A stretch of DNA of 61,005 nt from a virus: positions 1 through 61,005 of IMG/VR virus record IMGVR_UViG_3300013286_000627, one strand, 5' to 3'. The notes under the pieces are model-generated. The model worked only from the letters and a program-made list of their open reading frames with translations, was not told the DNA's origin and ran no database searches. How positions within the stretch are numbered: position 1 is the stretch's first letter; each line of letters starts with the position of its first letter. The translations under genes were made by a program, and so were the position numbers. This document shows, one piece after another, positions 41,616 through 50,289 of this stretch.

Positions 41616-43231
41616 TGCAAAATTCATATGTTCATAGTGCAGGACAATGGCATTTAGTTAATAATGCATATGCTCATACTGCAGGACAATGGCATTTAGT
41701 TAATAATGCATATGTTCATTATAATGGCAGTTGGCACCTAGCAAAATCAGCAGGGTCGAATCTTGATGAAATATATGACAATCCGGGGGCATACACCTAT
41801 GTTGTTCCAGACGGAGTGTACAATGTGCAAGTTCAATATCCCACTCCTTCGGGAAAACAATCATTAAATCTATACAAGGTTATCCCGGGACAAGAGATCA
41901 AGGTAAATGTCGGTATATATGCTAGTACAAGTTCAATTGTTGTAAACACATCAACATATGTATTACCAGCGTTTGATACACTAGTAGCAACAATAAACAC
42001 AGAAATTCCCAGTCAATTAGATGTAGAATTTTCAGCAGCCACTCCTACAGGAGCAGCAGTTTCAATAAGTTCCACCAATGCTGGTGCAAAGGACATTGCG
42101 GCTGCGTCTGGGGCAATATACAATGTGTTGTATTATTCAACTTATCAAGATCAAACTTATAATGCAACCATAAACCTAACTCCAGTAAAATCTGAATTAA
42201 TAAATTGGCCCAACGCACGAATTGTTCGAACAGCTTGGTCGGGTAGGAACAGGGTATCAACAACAATACCATTAGATTTAAAAACTGGTAATTTTTATAC
42301 AGCTGGATTTACACAAAATGACGATGGCCCAGGTAGTGGGTCAGCGCCTTATAGTTTTGTTTTTAATGTACAGCAAATTTTAAAAATAGTTATTACTCCA
42401 ATTGCACCCGACTTGGCAGTGTCTAGTATGTCAATTCCCACAGTTCTTAATAATGCCATTGCAGGGGTTGTATTCAATACACAGTTTAACGTGATTGGGG
42501 GACAAGCTCCGTTTACATGGACTTCCACTCCTAGCACATACGGCAGCGGAGTTACATTAATTACTTCAGGCGGTTTGTTCAGCTATACTACTTCATCTGC
42601 AGGGACATATTCTTTTAGTGTTAGAGTTACAGATAGCACAGGTGCATATGTTAGTAAATCATATAACTTATCTATCACAGGTGTAAGTGCTCAACCTAGC
42701 ACAACTCCTGTAATTAGCAGTATTACACCGACATCTGGATCGGTAGACGGCGGAACAAGTATAACTATTAATGGAAGTAACTTTACAGGGGCAACCGGTG
42801 CTACATTTGGCGGCGCCGCTGGAACAGGATTTAATGTACTAAGTGATACTGTAATTTCTGTTACAACACCGGCTGGCAGTGCAGGAACCGCAGATGTTAG
42901 AGTATATAACGATATCACATATGGCGACGGTGGAAACATATTTACATATGTGGCGACAGGTCCAACACTAACTATCTTCCCAGGATTTACGGTCAGCCCA
43001 GGCAACTACCCTATACCATTTACTCCAATTATTACATTATCTTCAGGCAGCGGTAATTTAACTTGGCAACTAAGCAACGGAACTTATACATACAGTGGTA
43101 GCCAAAGTATTACTGCTGGTACATCTGTAACACTAAGTATAAATGCACATACAGGAACAAACTATACACTAACTGCAAACGTAGGAAGTATTGTAGCAAC
43201 TCCTGCAACAGGCATGCCGATAGGAAGTTAA
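41615..43231 (+). CDS. Fibre/adhesin protein with IPT/TIG domain
   Basis: A 538-residue protein. Three 14-residue repeats (xYxHxAGQWHLVN) open it, followed by a beta-rich region, an Ig-like segment (GGQAPFTWTS, GTYSFSVRVTDSTG) and an IPT/TIG domain (ITPTSGSVDGGTSITINGSN). Such domains occur in phage tail and surface-binding proteins. Start 41615 overlaps the previous stop (TAATG). Probably a receptor-binding accessory protein. Confidence 0.75.
   Translation: MQNSYVHSAGQWHLVNNAYAHTAGQWHLVNNAYVHYNGSWHLAKSAGSNLDEIYDNPGAYTYVVPDGVYNVQVQYPTPSGKQSLNLYKVIPGQEIKVNVGIYASTSSIVVNTSTYVLPAFDTLVATINTEIPSQLDVEFSAATPTGAAVSISSTNAGAKDIAAASGAIYNVLYYSTYQDQTYNATINLTPVKSELINWPNARIVRTAWSGRNRVSTTIPLDLKTGNFYTAGFTQNDDGPGSGSAPYSFVFNVQQILKIVITPIAPDLAVSSMSIPTVLNNAIAGVVFNTQFNVIGGQAPFTWTSTPSTYGSGVTLITSGGLFSYTTSSAGTYSFSVRVTDSTGAYVSKSYNLSITGVSAQPSTTPVISSITPTSGSVDGGTSITINGSNFTGATGATFGGAAGTGFNVLSDTVISVTTPAGSAGTADVRVYNDITYGDGGNIFTYVATGPTLTIFPGFTVSPGNYPIPFTPIITLSSGSGNLTWQLSNGTYTYSGSQSITAGTSVTLSINAHTGTNYTLTANVGSIVATPATGMPIGS
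41621..41746 (+). repeat. Three 42-nt tandem repeats (14 residues each)
   Basis: gcaggacaatggcatttagt recurs at 41639 and 41681, with a diverged third copy; unit NAYxHxxGQWHLVN. Confidence 0.85.
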
Positions 43232-43234
43232 TTT

Positions 43235-43477
43235 ATGTATCATCCACTGCTAAACGATCCCAGTAAATTAAAAGATCAAGATTTAGAAAATAAAATTCTA
43301 GACCTTAGTCGCAAATATGGCATTGCTGCCAGAATGGGATCAGGTGGAGTAGCTAATCAAATTATTGTAGCATTGGATATGTATCGTTCGGAACAATCAC
43401 GCAGACAAATGGAACAATCTAGAAATACCATGACGAAACAAAACAAAGGCCTGGACGATTTAATCAATGTTGACTGA
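43235..43477 (+). CDS. Hypothetical conserved phage protein
   Basis: An 80-residue helical protein (MYHPLLNDPSKLKDQDLENK) of a kind recurrent in T4-like environmental phages between fibre and neck or chaperone genes; function unknown. Overlaps the next gene by 11 nt. Confidence 0.68.
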   Translation: MYHPLLNDPSKLKDQDLENKILDLSRKYGIAARMGSGGVANQIIVALDMYRSEQSRRQMEQSRNTMTKQNKGLDDLINVD

Positions 43478-44021
43478 AGTAGAAGAAGTTGTCTGGCCCA
43501 CAGACTTTAGCTGTACGCTAATTACCGATAAATTAATTTTATCAAATCTCTATTCCATTACTATTAGTGTTGAACCAATTGGCAACACTATGGGTAACAT
43601 AGGTTTAGGATTTAGGAAGATGCGCCACTTTGTGGACTACTGCCTAAACAACAGTGTAATAATTAGTGCCGATAATCCAATATTAGATGTATTGGGATCA
43701 ATGGATACCAATATAGTTGTATTGCCATCCGAACCATATGACTACTATGTGGGTGCAATCCTATATTCCAAATTCCTTAAAATAACCGAAAAATATTTTC
43801 ACATAAATCATTTTACCATTGACAGCCTTGTAGGAGATCGTGTACAGTATAGTATATTAGATCCGGAAGAGAGCGGATTAGAACTACAAGGCGATCATTG
43901 GTGGAATATGGATTCAGTAAACACAGGTTCGGGCGAACACACAACCTGGGAAGATCTAAACATCAGCGATGGTCCTCGTTTCGAACCGAGAATTATCAAA
44001 GGTGGATTGAGTGAAAAGTAA
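43467..44021 (+). CDS. Hypothetical protein
   Basis: A 184-residue alpha/beta protein with no recognised motif; DEPIGNTMGN-like phrases are absent and no active site stands out. It overlaps both neighbours by 11 nt, indicating co-translation with the DnaE-like fragment. Confidence 0.6.
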   Translation: MLTEVEEVVWPTDFSCTLITDKLILSNLYSITISVEPIGNTMGNIGLGFRKMRHFVDYCLNNSVIISADNPILDVLGSMDTNIVVLPSEPYDYYVGAILYSKFLKITEKYFHINHFTIDSLVGDRVQYSILDPEESGLELQGDHWWNMDSVNTGSGEHTTWEDLNISDGPRFEPRIIKGGLSEK

Positions 44022-44529
44022 CAGCTACAGTCAAGCAGAGATATCAGAACAAGAAGCGTTTACCGCATTATATACCAACAAGATACAATCTCTAGATGGT
44101 ATATACATAGACAACATCGATGTCATTGATCAATACAATCGAGCAAAACATACAAACGCAGACAGAATTGCCCTATTAGAACAACTAATAGACCCTGCTG
44201 TTTCTTTAAGTGAGTTTGATGCAACTAACCAAGAAAATTGGTTTATGTCAGATGAATATAAAAATATGGACATCGAAGAGTTTTTAGTCGATGCTTGTCC
44301 TAAACAAAACTATGAACGATTAGTTGATGAATTAGTATTGTTCCGCCAACATAATATGATGGACTTATTAAAATACCTTAAATACTTGGTAGACACACTA
44401 CGTGAAAATAAAGTCATGTGGGGTGTAGGTCGTGGAAGTTCAGTTGCAAGTTACTGTCTATATTTGATAGGCGTGCATAAAGTAGACTCTATTAAATACG
44501 ATCTAGACATACATGAATTTTTAAAATAG
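44011..44529 (+). CDS. DNA polymerase III alpha (DnaE)-like fragment
   Basis: A 172-residue protein with GTG start. Its C-terminus VMWGVGRGSSVASYCLYLIG followed by VHKVDSIKYDLDIHEFL mirrors the conserved palm-region stretch of bacterial DnaE (GxGRGSAAGSLVAY...DPLKYDLLFERFL), and the preceding helices fit the segment before it. The metal-binding aspartates that follow in DnaE are absent, so it cannot be a polymerase on its own. It may be a remnant or a repurposed domain. An SD-containing gene follows after 9 nt. Confidence 0.65.
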   Translation: MKSNSYSQAEISEQEAFTALYTNKIQSLDGIYIDNIDVIDQYNRAKHTNADRIALLEQLIDPAVSLSEFDATNQENWFMSDEYKNMDIEEFLVDACPKQNYERLVDELVLFRQHNMMDLLKYLKYLVDTLRENKVMWGVGRGSSVASYCLYLIGVHKVDSIKYDLDIHEFLK

Positions 44530-44538
44530 GAGAATATA

Positions 44539-44853
44539 ATGTCATACAGAACAATGCAAGGCAAAGTAATTGACTTGGAAAAGTTAATGAACCAACATGA
44601 ATTAATGCCAGCGATTGGCAATATGAAAGTTAATGCCAGAGGTGACGAATTAGGACCCGGTGGAAGGATTATTAAGAAGCGCGAAGATATTGTTGCTGCT
44701 TATTATGAAGATAATCCAAATGCTCAAATTAAAGTACAGGCTGCTCCGGTAGTAGAGGATACTCCGGTGGTAGAAGATAAACCAATTGTAGAAGAAAAAA
44801 CTGCACCAGTTGTATCTACCACAACAAAACAATCAAAGAAATTAGAGGAATAA
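44539..44853 (+). CDS. Hypothetical conserved phage protein
   Basis: A 104-residue protein. The first 60 residues (MQGKVIDLEKLMNQHELMPA, NARGDELGPGG) recur in T4-like environmental phages; the tail is an acidic Pro/Val/Glu repeat (VVEDTPVVEDKPIVEEK). Function unknown. SD aggaga; stop adjoins the groES-like ATG. Confidence 0.68.
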   Translation: MSYRTMQGKVIDLEKLMNQHELMPAIGNMKVNARGDELGPGGRIIKKREDIVAAYYEDNPNAQIKVQAAPVVEDTPVVEDKPIVEEKTAPVVSTTTKQSKKLEE

Positions 44854-45234
44854 ATGAAACCAATAGAAGGCAATCTACGTCCATTGGACAAAAAAGTTCT
44901 TGTTACTGACATGGAATTTGGTATGGAAACGTCCAAGGGCGGAATTGTTCTACCCTCCGACGATGGCAAAAGTGCAGGCATCCATCCTCGCTGGGCCAAA
45001 GTTTACGCAATTGGTCCAAATCAAAATGAGGTGAAAACAGGCGAATGGGTATTACTTGAACACGGACGATGGAGTCGAGGCATTAACTATCGCACACCAG
45101 AAGGTGATGATATTGTTATTCGACTAGCAGATAACAATGCAATCCTAATGTCTGCTGATGAAAAACCAAGTGGTGCGCAACGCGAGATTGCAGTTGGTGC
45201 CGGTTCAAACTTTAATTTTAATATACCAGGTTGA
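44854..45234 (+). CDS. GroES-like co-chaperonin
   Basis: A 126-residue Cpn10-fold protein: LRPLDKKVLVTDMEFG at the start, KGGIVLPSDD where the GroEL-binding mobile loop ends, and a Cpn10-like core WAKVYAIGPNQ, GEWVLLEHGRW. It plays the role of T4 gp31, replacing GroES to fold the phage capsid protein in GroEL. Ends before an intrinsic terminator. Confidence 0.85.
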   Translation: MKPIEGNLRPLDKKVLVTDMEFGMETSKGGIVLPSDDGKSAGIHPRWAKVYAIGPNQNEVKTGEWVLLEHGRWSRGINYRTPEGDDIVIRLADNNAILMSADEKPSGAQREIAVGAGSNFNFNIPG

Positions 45235-45250
45235 TTATAACTTGGAGAAT

Positions 45251-45275
45251 AAGGGCCTTGACTGGCCCTTTTTTT
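45251..45275 (+). terminator. Intrinsic terminator after the groES-like gene
   Basis: 7-bp stem aagggcc/ggccctt with loop ttgact, then a run of T. The loop itself is the -35 of the next promoter. Confidence 0.85.
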
Positions 45276-45286
45276 ACGTCTATAAT
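45258..45286 (+). promoter_or_regulatory. Sigma70-type promoter nested in a terminator, leaderless
   Basis: ttgact (45258-45263) is the terminator loop; 17-bp spacer; tataat (45281-45286). The predicted start is 45293, the A of the ATG. Confidence 0.8.
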
Positions 45287-45292
45287 AGTTAC

Positions 45293-45757
45293 ATGATCTT
45301 CAACAAAATAAAACAACTAAAACAAGATGGATTGACTATTGGCATTGTATTCAGCAGTTTTGATCTATTCCACGCAGGGCATGTAGCCATGTTAGCAGAG
45401 GCCAAAAATCATTGTGATTACCTTATTGCCGCACTGCAAACTGATCCAACTATTGATCGGCCTGATAGTAAAAATCCTCCAATCCAAAGTATTGTAGAAC
45501 GACAAATACAGGTCAGCACTAATCGCAATGTGGACGAAGTTGTTGTCTATCAAACAGAAAAAGACCTAGAAGATCTATTGCTAATCCTGCCTGTAGATGT
45601 TAGAATATTAGGTGTAGAATACGCAGACAAAGACTTTACAGGTAAAGACATCTGTAGAGCACGGGGTATCGAAATCGTGTACAACGGTAGAGATCATAGT
45701 TTTAGTTCATCAAGCCTACGAAAACGCGTGGCAGAAGCAGAAAGGAATAAGAAATGA
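45293..45757 (+). CDS. Cytidylyltransferase-like nucleotidyltransferase
   Basis: A 154-residue Rossmann-like nucleotidyltransferase with HxGH (FDLFHAGHVAML) and the C-terminal GRDHSFSSSSLRKRV (ISSS-type), as in glycerol-3-phosphate cytidylyltransferase and RfaE/HldE C-terminal domains. It activates a phosphorylated sugar or polyol with CTP or ATP. The leaderless start at 45293 replaces a longer frame that would run through the terminator. The sugar substrate is unknown. Confidence 0.82.
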   Translation: MIFNKIKQLKQDGLTIGIVFSSFDLFHAGHVAMLAEAKNHCDYLIAALQTDPTIDRPDSKNPPIQSIVERQIQVSTNRNVDEVVVYQTEKDLEDLLLILPVDVRILGVEYADKDFTGKDICRARGIEIVYNGRDHSFSSSSLRKRVAEAERNKK

Positions 45758-46107
45758 ATTTGGGTACAGCATATGCAACAGAGTCAGATAGTCGTCAATC
45801 GGTAAAGCCTAAGAAACGTCAAGGTTGGATTAAAAGAATGTTATCACGCAGCAGAGATGTCGAAGCCGACTCTGCTATGAGTAATGTAATCATGAGTTCT
45901 AGAGCAGAGCGCGGAGATCCACAGATTGATCAACCAGAACGTGCTATTCAATTTACTGTGTATAATGCCAACGGTGGCCGAGTTGTCGAAACACGCCGCT
46001 ATGATCGTCAGAAGGATCGTAGCCAAACTGGACTGTATATCATTACCAGTGATCAAGATTTTGGTCACGAGATTGACAAGATTATTACTATGGAAGCACT
46101 ACGATGA
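45754..46107 (+). CDS. Hypothetical basic protein
   Basis: A 117-residue protein with a basic N-terminal region (KPKKRQGWIKRMLSRSRD) and a beta-rich C-terminal half. No known family. ATGA overlap with both neighbours. Confidence 0.6.
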   Translation: MNLGTAYATESDSRQSVKPKKRQGWIKRMLSRSRDVEADSAMSNVIMSSRAERGDPQIDQPERAIQFTVYNANGGRVVETRRYDRQKDRSQTGLYIITSDQDFGHEIDKIITMEALR

Positions 46108-46352
46108 AATGTAATACCTGCAATAAGGAATATACGGCAGAATGTGATTACAACCAAGGAAGGTGTCCGCATCATCCTCCGTTATTAAACATACAGCCAA
46201 AAGATACAAGTAAGGGGCATTTCTATGTCAGCATTGTAAAGAGCGCTGTACGTATTGTAGCAGGCGGTTGTTTGATTACAGGTAACTTGCTAATGGCAGG
46301 TATTTGTTTTATACTTGCTGAAGTGTTGGGAATTGTTGAGGAACTAGTATGA
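46104..46352 (+). CDS. Small membrane protein with Cys/His N-terminus
   Basis: An 82-residue protein: CNTCNKEYTAEC and CPHHPP could bind a metal, followed by one or two membrane segments (KSAVRIVAGGCLITGNLLMA, GICFILAEVLGIV). ATGA-coupled to the clamp loader. Function unknown. Confidence 0.62.
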   Translation: MKCNTCNKEYTAECDYNQGRCPHHPPLLNIQPKDTSKGHFYVSIVKSAVRIVAGGCLITGNLLMAGICFILAEVLGIVEELV

Positions 46353-47272
46353 AAGAATTATGGACTGAAAAATACCGTCCGAAAACTATTGAAGATTATG
46401 TCTTCAAAGATGAGGCACAGAAACGACAAGTCAAATCTTGGATTAAAGAAGGCAGCATTCCGCATCTGTTGTTCAGCGGCAGTGCAGGCATCGGTAAGAC
46501 CACACTGGCCAAGGTATTGATTAATGAATTAGGTATTGAAGATTTTGATGTTTTAGAAATTAACGCATCACGTACTAATTCCGTAGACGACGTTAGGGAC
46601 ACAATCACTAGTTTTATTCAAATGATCCCGTTTGGTCCATTTAAGGTTGTGCTGTTAGACGAAGCTGATTATTTGACAATTAATGGACAGGCAGTGCTAC
46701 GGGGTCTAATGGAAACATATTCTGCTCATAGCAGGTTCATCCTAACCTGTAATTATAAAAATAAAATTATTCCGGCAATACATAGTCGTTGCCAAGGTTT
46801 CCATGTTGAGAAAACTGATCAGGTCGAATTTACTGCTCGTGTTGCAACTATTCTACTAACTGAAAATATCGACTTTGATATGGATACGCTCGACACCTAT
46901 GTCAAACTTACATATCCAGATTTACGTAAGTGTATCAATGCTGTGCAACAAAATGTTACTGAAAATAACGGACTTGCTAGCCCAACAGCAGGTAATAGCG
47001 ATTCAGCTGATTACAAGATTGAGATGGTCGAACTGTTCAAACGTGGCAAGATTAGGGAGGCTCGGACCTTACTATGCGGTCGTTCTCGTCCAGAAGAAAT
47101 GGAAGACATCTATACGTGGATGTATCAGAACTTAGATCTGTTTGGAAAGAGTGAAGAACAGAAAGATGCGGCTTTGTTGATTATCAAACAAGGTTTAGTT
47201 GATCATACACTGATTGCAGATCCCGAGATCAACCTTGCTGCTACGCTTGTGAAATTAGCTCGCATACAATAA
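46349..47272 (+). CDS. Sliding clamp loader ATPase (T4 gp44 / RFC small subunit-like)
   Basis: A 307-residue AAA+ protein. WTEKYRPKTIEDYVF is the RFC-box start, Walker A is GSAGIGKTT, Walker B LLDEADYL, sensor 1 LTCNY and the arginine finger HSRCQ. It loads the phage sliding clamp onto DNA with a gp62-like partner, not seen here. The C-terminal helical domain follows. Length matches T4 gp44 (319). Confidence 0.93.
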   Translation: MKELWTEKYRPKTIEDYVFKDEAQKRQVKSWIKEGSIPHLLFSGSAGIGKTTLAKVLINELGIEDFDVLEINASRTNSVDDVRDTITSFIQMIPFGPFKVVLLDEADYLTINGQAVLRGLMETYSAHSRFILTCNYKNKIIPAIHSRCQGFHVEKTDQVEFTARVATILLTENIDFDMDTLDTYVKLTYPDLRKCINAVQQNVTENNGLASPTAGNSDSADYKIEMVELFKRGKIREARTLLCGRSRPEEMEDIYTWMYQNLDLFGKSEEQKDAALLIIKQGLVDHTLIADPEINLAATLVKLARIQ

Positions 47273-47277
47273 TTAAA

Positions 47278-47322
47278 AAACCGCATAGTCGATTGCAGGT
47301 CGGTACTATGCGGTTTCTTTTT
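47278..47322. terminator. Bidirectional intrinsic terminator
   Basis: 12-bp stem (aaaccgcatagt/actatgcggttt) with A-rich 5' and T-rich 3' flanks. It can stop the clamp-loader transcript (+) and the phoH transcript (-). Confidence 0.9.
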
Positions 47323-47339
47323 TAAGTTAAGTAGTTGGA

Positions 47340-48095
47340 TTACTCGTCGTCATCTTCCTTATAGATTCTTAAAATTTCTTTGACTACTGGATGACGTTCA
47401 ACGTCTCTAGTTTCAAACCATGCCATAGCAATCATACGATAATCACCCCCTTGTCCGTATAGGTTGCAAAATTCTAGCAGTCCATTCTCTCTAGGACGAT
47501 CAGCTTGATTTAAGTCTCCGGTCACTACCATTCTAGAATTATCTCCCAGTCTAGTCAGCAACATCTTCATTTGTGATGGCGTTGCGTTCTGCATTTCGTC
47601 AGCAATAACAAAAGCATTCTTAAAAGTCCTCCCCCTCATGTAGGCTAATGGGCTGATTTCAATCACTCCATCTTCTAGCATCTCTGCGATTTCTTTTGGA
47701 TGGTAATATTCTTCAAATACATCCATAATGGGTCTTGTCCATGGAGCCATCTTAGCATTAAGATCTCCTGGTAAGAACCCATGGTCTTCATCTACACTAA
47801 CAGCTGGCCTTGTGATAATAATTTTGTTAATCACCCCCTCTTTGTACAGTTTAATGGCCATCTGAACACCAAGCATAGTTTTACCCGTACCGGCTGGTCC
47901 GATGGCAAATACTATAAATTTCTTGGGGTTTTTCAACAGTTCCAAGTAAGTTTCTTGCGCTAAATTGCGCGGAACTATTGTTACCTGTTGTTTTCTCTTT
48001 AGGTATGGCTTGATAGCAATCAAGTTACCTGCATCAGTAGCGAATCGTGGGTCTCGCTGAACCTGATTTTTTTCGTGTCTTCTAGCTCTAGGCAA
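47340..48095 (-). CDS. phoH: PhoH-like ATPase
   Basis: A 251-residue P-loop protein with AIGPAGTGKTMLG (Walker A) and FVIADEMQNATP (Walker B), typical of phage PhoH. The start is TTG at 48095-48093: a strong SD (gggagg) lies 7 nt upstream, while the longer frame from ATG 48173 has none and adds 26 unrelated residues. PhoH proteins are RNA helicase-like or RNA-associated ATPases, common in marine phages; the role is not settled. Confidence 0.9.
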   Translation of the reverse strand: MPRARRHEKNQVQRDPRFATDAGNLIAIKPYLKRKQQVTIVPRNLAQETYLELLKNPKKFIVFAIGPAGTGKTMLGVQMAIKLYKEGVINKIIITRPAVSVDEDHGFLPGDLNAKMAPWTRPIMDVFEEYYHPKEIAEMLEDGVIEISPLAYMRGRTFKNAFVIADEMQNATPSQMKMLLTRLGDNSRMVVTGDLNQADRPRENGLLEFCNLYGQGGDYRMIAMAWFETRDVERHPVVKEILRIYKEDDDE

Positions 48096-48215
48096 TTGTA
48101 CCTCCCTATGAATGAAGATCGACCTGCATAGATATTTACATCCAATATCCAAAACTGGGCTCAAACAGCCCAAAAACGGAACCAGGCAATTACTGCATTT
48201 TAGAAGTTATATCAG

Positions 48216-48223
48216 TATAAATA
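48216..48223 (+). promoter_or_regulatory. TATAAATA late promoter of the lysis-side gene block
   Basis: Exact T4-like late octamer 19 nt before ATG 48243, preceded by no sigma70 -35. Confidence 0.6.
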
Positions 48224-48242
48224 TATTATAACGGAAACCACC

Positions 48243-48767
48243 ATGCACGATATTGTTGATGTAATTAAGAACCTACAAACGCTAGGCGAAAATAACACTG
48301 CATTTAAAGTACTCAAAGACTTCGAAAGAGTCCTAGATGAATTAGATGTCTATGTGTTTAAGAACTGGGAAGAAGGCGAATTAGTCGCTGGTCCAGATGT
48401 GTCTAGATATGGCGTTAAATGTACATTTATGTGGGACGAAAAAGAGATGCCTGATCCAGAAGGTGCAAAACGTTTGTACGATTATGGATGCCAAGTTGTC
48501 TATACTAAAGAGAATATTCTGATTCCTCGCAAGATTAAAGATCCTAGCGATTATCGTCCGGGAACAAAGAAGGGCAAGATTGATGCACATCCTATTTGGA
48601 CTGTGGAAATTACCATGCCAAAGAAATTGATGCAAGATGTCTATACAGGCAAAGAGAATCAAGAACACAACCAACATGCTGAAATGATGCGTCATCAAAA
48701 TATTGAAATGAGCGCAGACGAAGCAGCACAGGAGACACCACAAGATGCCGAACAACCAGCACAATAA
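48243..48767 (+). CDS. Hypothetical conserved phage protein (late)
   Basis: A 174-residue protein conserved in T4-like environmental phages by my recollection (DVIKNLQTLGENNTAFKVLK, YGCQVVYTKENILIPRKIK). The C-terminus is a His/Gln/Glu-rich tail. It is the first gene after a late promoter, suggesting a virion or assembly role. Confidence 0.68.
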   Translation: MHDIVDVIKNLQTLGENNTAFKVLKDFERVLDELDVYVFKNWEEGELVAGPDVSRYGVKCTFMWDEKEMPDPEGAKRLYDYGCQVVYTKENILIPRKIKDPSDYRPGTKKGKIDAHPIWTVEITMPKKLMQDVYTGKENQEHNQHAEMMRHQNIEMSADEAAQETPQDAEQPAQ

Positions 48768-48768
48768 T

Positions 48769-49503
48769 ATGATTACAGAAAGCCTACGATACGGTGACCT
48801 AAAAGAATATGTCAGCGATCTATTCACTGTAGATCAATACCGCAGCAAGATGGGCGAGGATGCCGATATTGTAGTATTAGGATTCCGTGTTAAAGAAAAG
48901 CACCCTGCTACTGACCTAGTAGAGTTTATCGAAAAAGGCTACAAGTTTATTCTAGATGCTGATATGAGTGCAGGCGAAGAAGCCGACGGACAATATCAAG
49001 TGTTTGTAGAAATGGAAAGAACTCCAGAACTACCTAGACAAATGAAAGACCTGTTGAACGGTGTTGGACATTTATGCGCCTGCAGAGATTGGCGATTCCG
49101 TTATCAGAAAAGTCCTAACAGTATAGAGTTTGACGAGTCTAGTGTTATGGAACATATTCCAACAACACCTGCAGAATACGCTGCCAAAATTACAGAAATT
49201 AAAAATGCAGATGTAAATGATTTCTTTGACCAGGGCGCTGTAGCAGTGGCATTAGAGTCCAACAATAACATTACATTTAGCCGCCCTTATTCAGGTGACA
49301 TCACTGCAAAATTTATTGCAATTGGTGATTATGAGAACGTTAAAAACACATTGCCAGGTGCATTGAGTTTAGATGAATCTAGTCAAAGTCAAGTATTGTT
49401 TCTAAACAAATATATTGGCAACTACGATATAAATAAAATTGGGAATAAGTTCCTAATTAGAAACGGGAAACGTGCAGTAGTCATCGAAAAAGATAGGTGG
49501 TAA
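48769..49503 (+). CDS. Hypothetical conserved phage protein (late)
   Basis: A 244-residue protein starting MITESLRYGDLKEYVSDLFT. The start at 48769, 1 nt after the upstream stop, is preferred to 48745, which lies inside the previous gene. The N-terminal 110 residues look like a conserved alpha/beta domain found in cyanophage-like myoviruses, function unknown. Confidence 0.65.
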   Translation: MITESLRYGDLKEYVSDLFTVDQYRSKMGEDADIVVLGFRVKEKHPATDLVEFIEKGYKFILDADMSAGEEADGQYQVFVEMERTPELPRQMKDLLNGVGHLCACRDWRFRYQKSPNSIEFDESSVMEHIPTTPAEYAAKITEIKNADVNDFFDQGAVAVALESNNNITFSRPYSGDITAKFIAIGDYENVKNTLPGALSLDESSQSQVLFLNKYIGNYDINKIGNKFLIRNGKRAVVIEKDRW

Positions 49504-49504
49504 T

Positions 49505-50014
49505 ATGTGGCAGATCCAATGGGCATTGAGTTTAATTCCGGATAGTGTTTTAATTTATATATATCATACTTTTATTCTCATAGGATTACTGTGCTACACA
49601 GGCAGTAAACTTGCCAGCAAGTTCCCATTTAAATACATCCCCATTCTAGGTCAGTATAGATTCATAAGTGAAATCGTTGGAGTTATTTTATTAACACTAG
49701 GTGCTTGGTGCATAGGCGGCTATGATGTTGAAATGGCATGGCGTGATAAGGTCAAACAAGTTGAGGCCAAAATAGAAACTGCCAAAGAAGAAAGTAAAGA
49801 AGCCAACGTTCAAATACAAACTAAAATTGTAAAACAAAAAGAAATTGTTCACGATGTTCAAATTCAGGTGCAGAAAGAGATCCAAGTAGTTGAAAAACAA
49901 ATCGATGCTGAATGTAAATTAGATCCTGTTGTTCCTACAATACACAACAAGGCTGCTAAAAATCCATTTAATCCTGTTTATCTAGATCCAAGAGATGCGG
50001 GAGGTAAACGATGA
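49505..50014 (+). CDS. Membrane protein with coiled coil (candidate inner-membrane spanin)
   Basis: A 169-residue protein with two membrane helices (about 13-33 and 53-72), then a long charged coiled coil (VKQVEAKIETAKEESKEANV and onward to 135). Membrane anchor plus periplasmic coiled coil is the i-spanin layout, and the next gene is an Rz1-like lipoprotein overlapping by 4 nt. Two helices instead of one is unusual. Confidence 0.6.
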   Translation: MWQIQWALSLIPDSVLIYIYHTFILIGLLCYTGSKLASKFPFKYIPILGQYRFISEIVGVILLTLGAWCIGGYDVEMAWRDKVKQVEAKIETAKEESKEANVQIQTKIVKQKEIVHDVQIQVQKEIQVVEKQIDAECKLDPVVPTIHNKAAKNPFNPVYLDPRDAGGKR

Positions 50015-50289
50015 AAAAATTATTATTAGTATCATTATTGCTTCTTATGCTAGCAGGTTGTGAGAAGGATGAAATTCCTGTTGTAATACCGTTCCCGGAG
50101 GTGCCTGCTGATCTAATGATAGCATGTCCAGACCTAGGACAATTAGATCCTAGTTCAGAAAAGATTAGCGAACTGCTAACAGTGGTTACTAAAAATTACG
50201 GCGAATACTACGATTGTAAAGTTAAAGTAGATAACTGGATCGAATGGTATACAACACAAAAGAAAATTTTTGATAAGGTAGGACGATGA
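50011..50289 (+). CDS. Rz1-like outer-membrane lipoprotein (candidate o-spanin)
   Basis: A 92-residue lipoprotein: signal peptide MKKLLLVSLLLLMLAGC with lipobox LAGC (Cys17), a short Pro-rich stretch (VVIPFPEVP) and a helix ending DNWIEWYTTQKKIF. This matches Rz1-type outer-membrane spanins that disrupt the outer membrane at lysis. ATGA overlaps on both sides. Confidence 0.75.
   Translation: MKKLLLVSLLLLMLAGCEKDEIPVVIPFPEVPADLMIACPDLGQLDPSSEKISELLTVVTKNYGEYYDCKVKVDNWIEWYTTQKKIFDKVGR

Noticed and set aside
48096-48173. N-terminal extension of PhoH to ATG 48173
   Set aside because: No SD there, whereas a strong gggagg lies before the TTG at 48095; the extra 26 residues are not PhoH-like.
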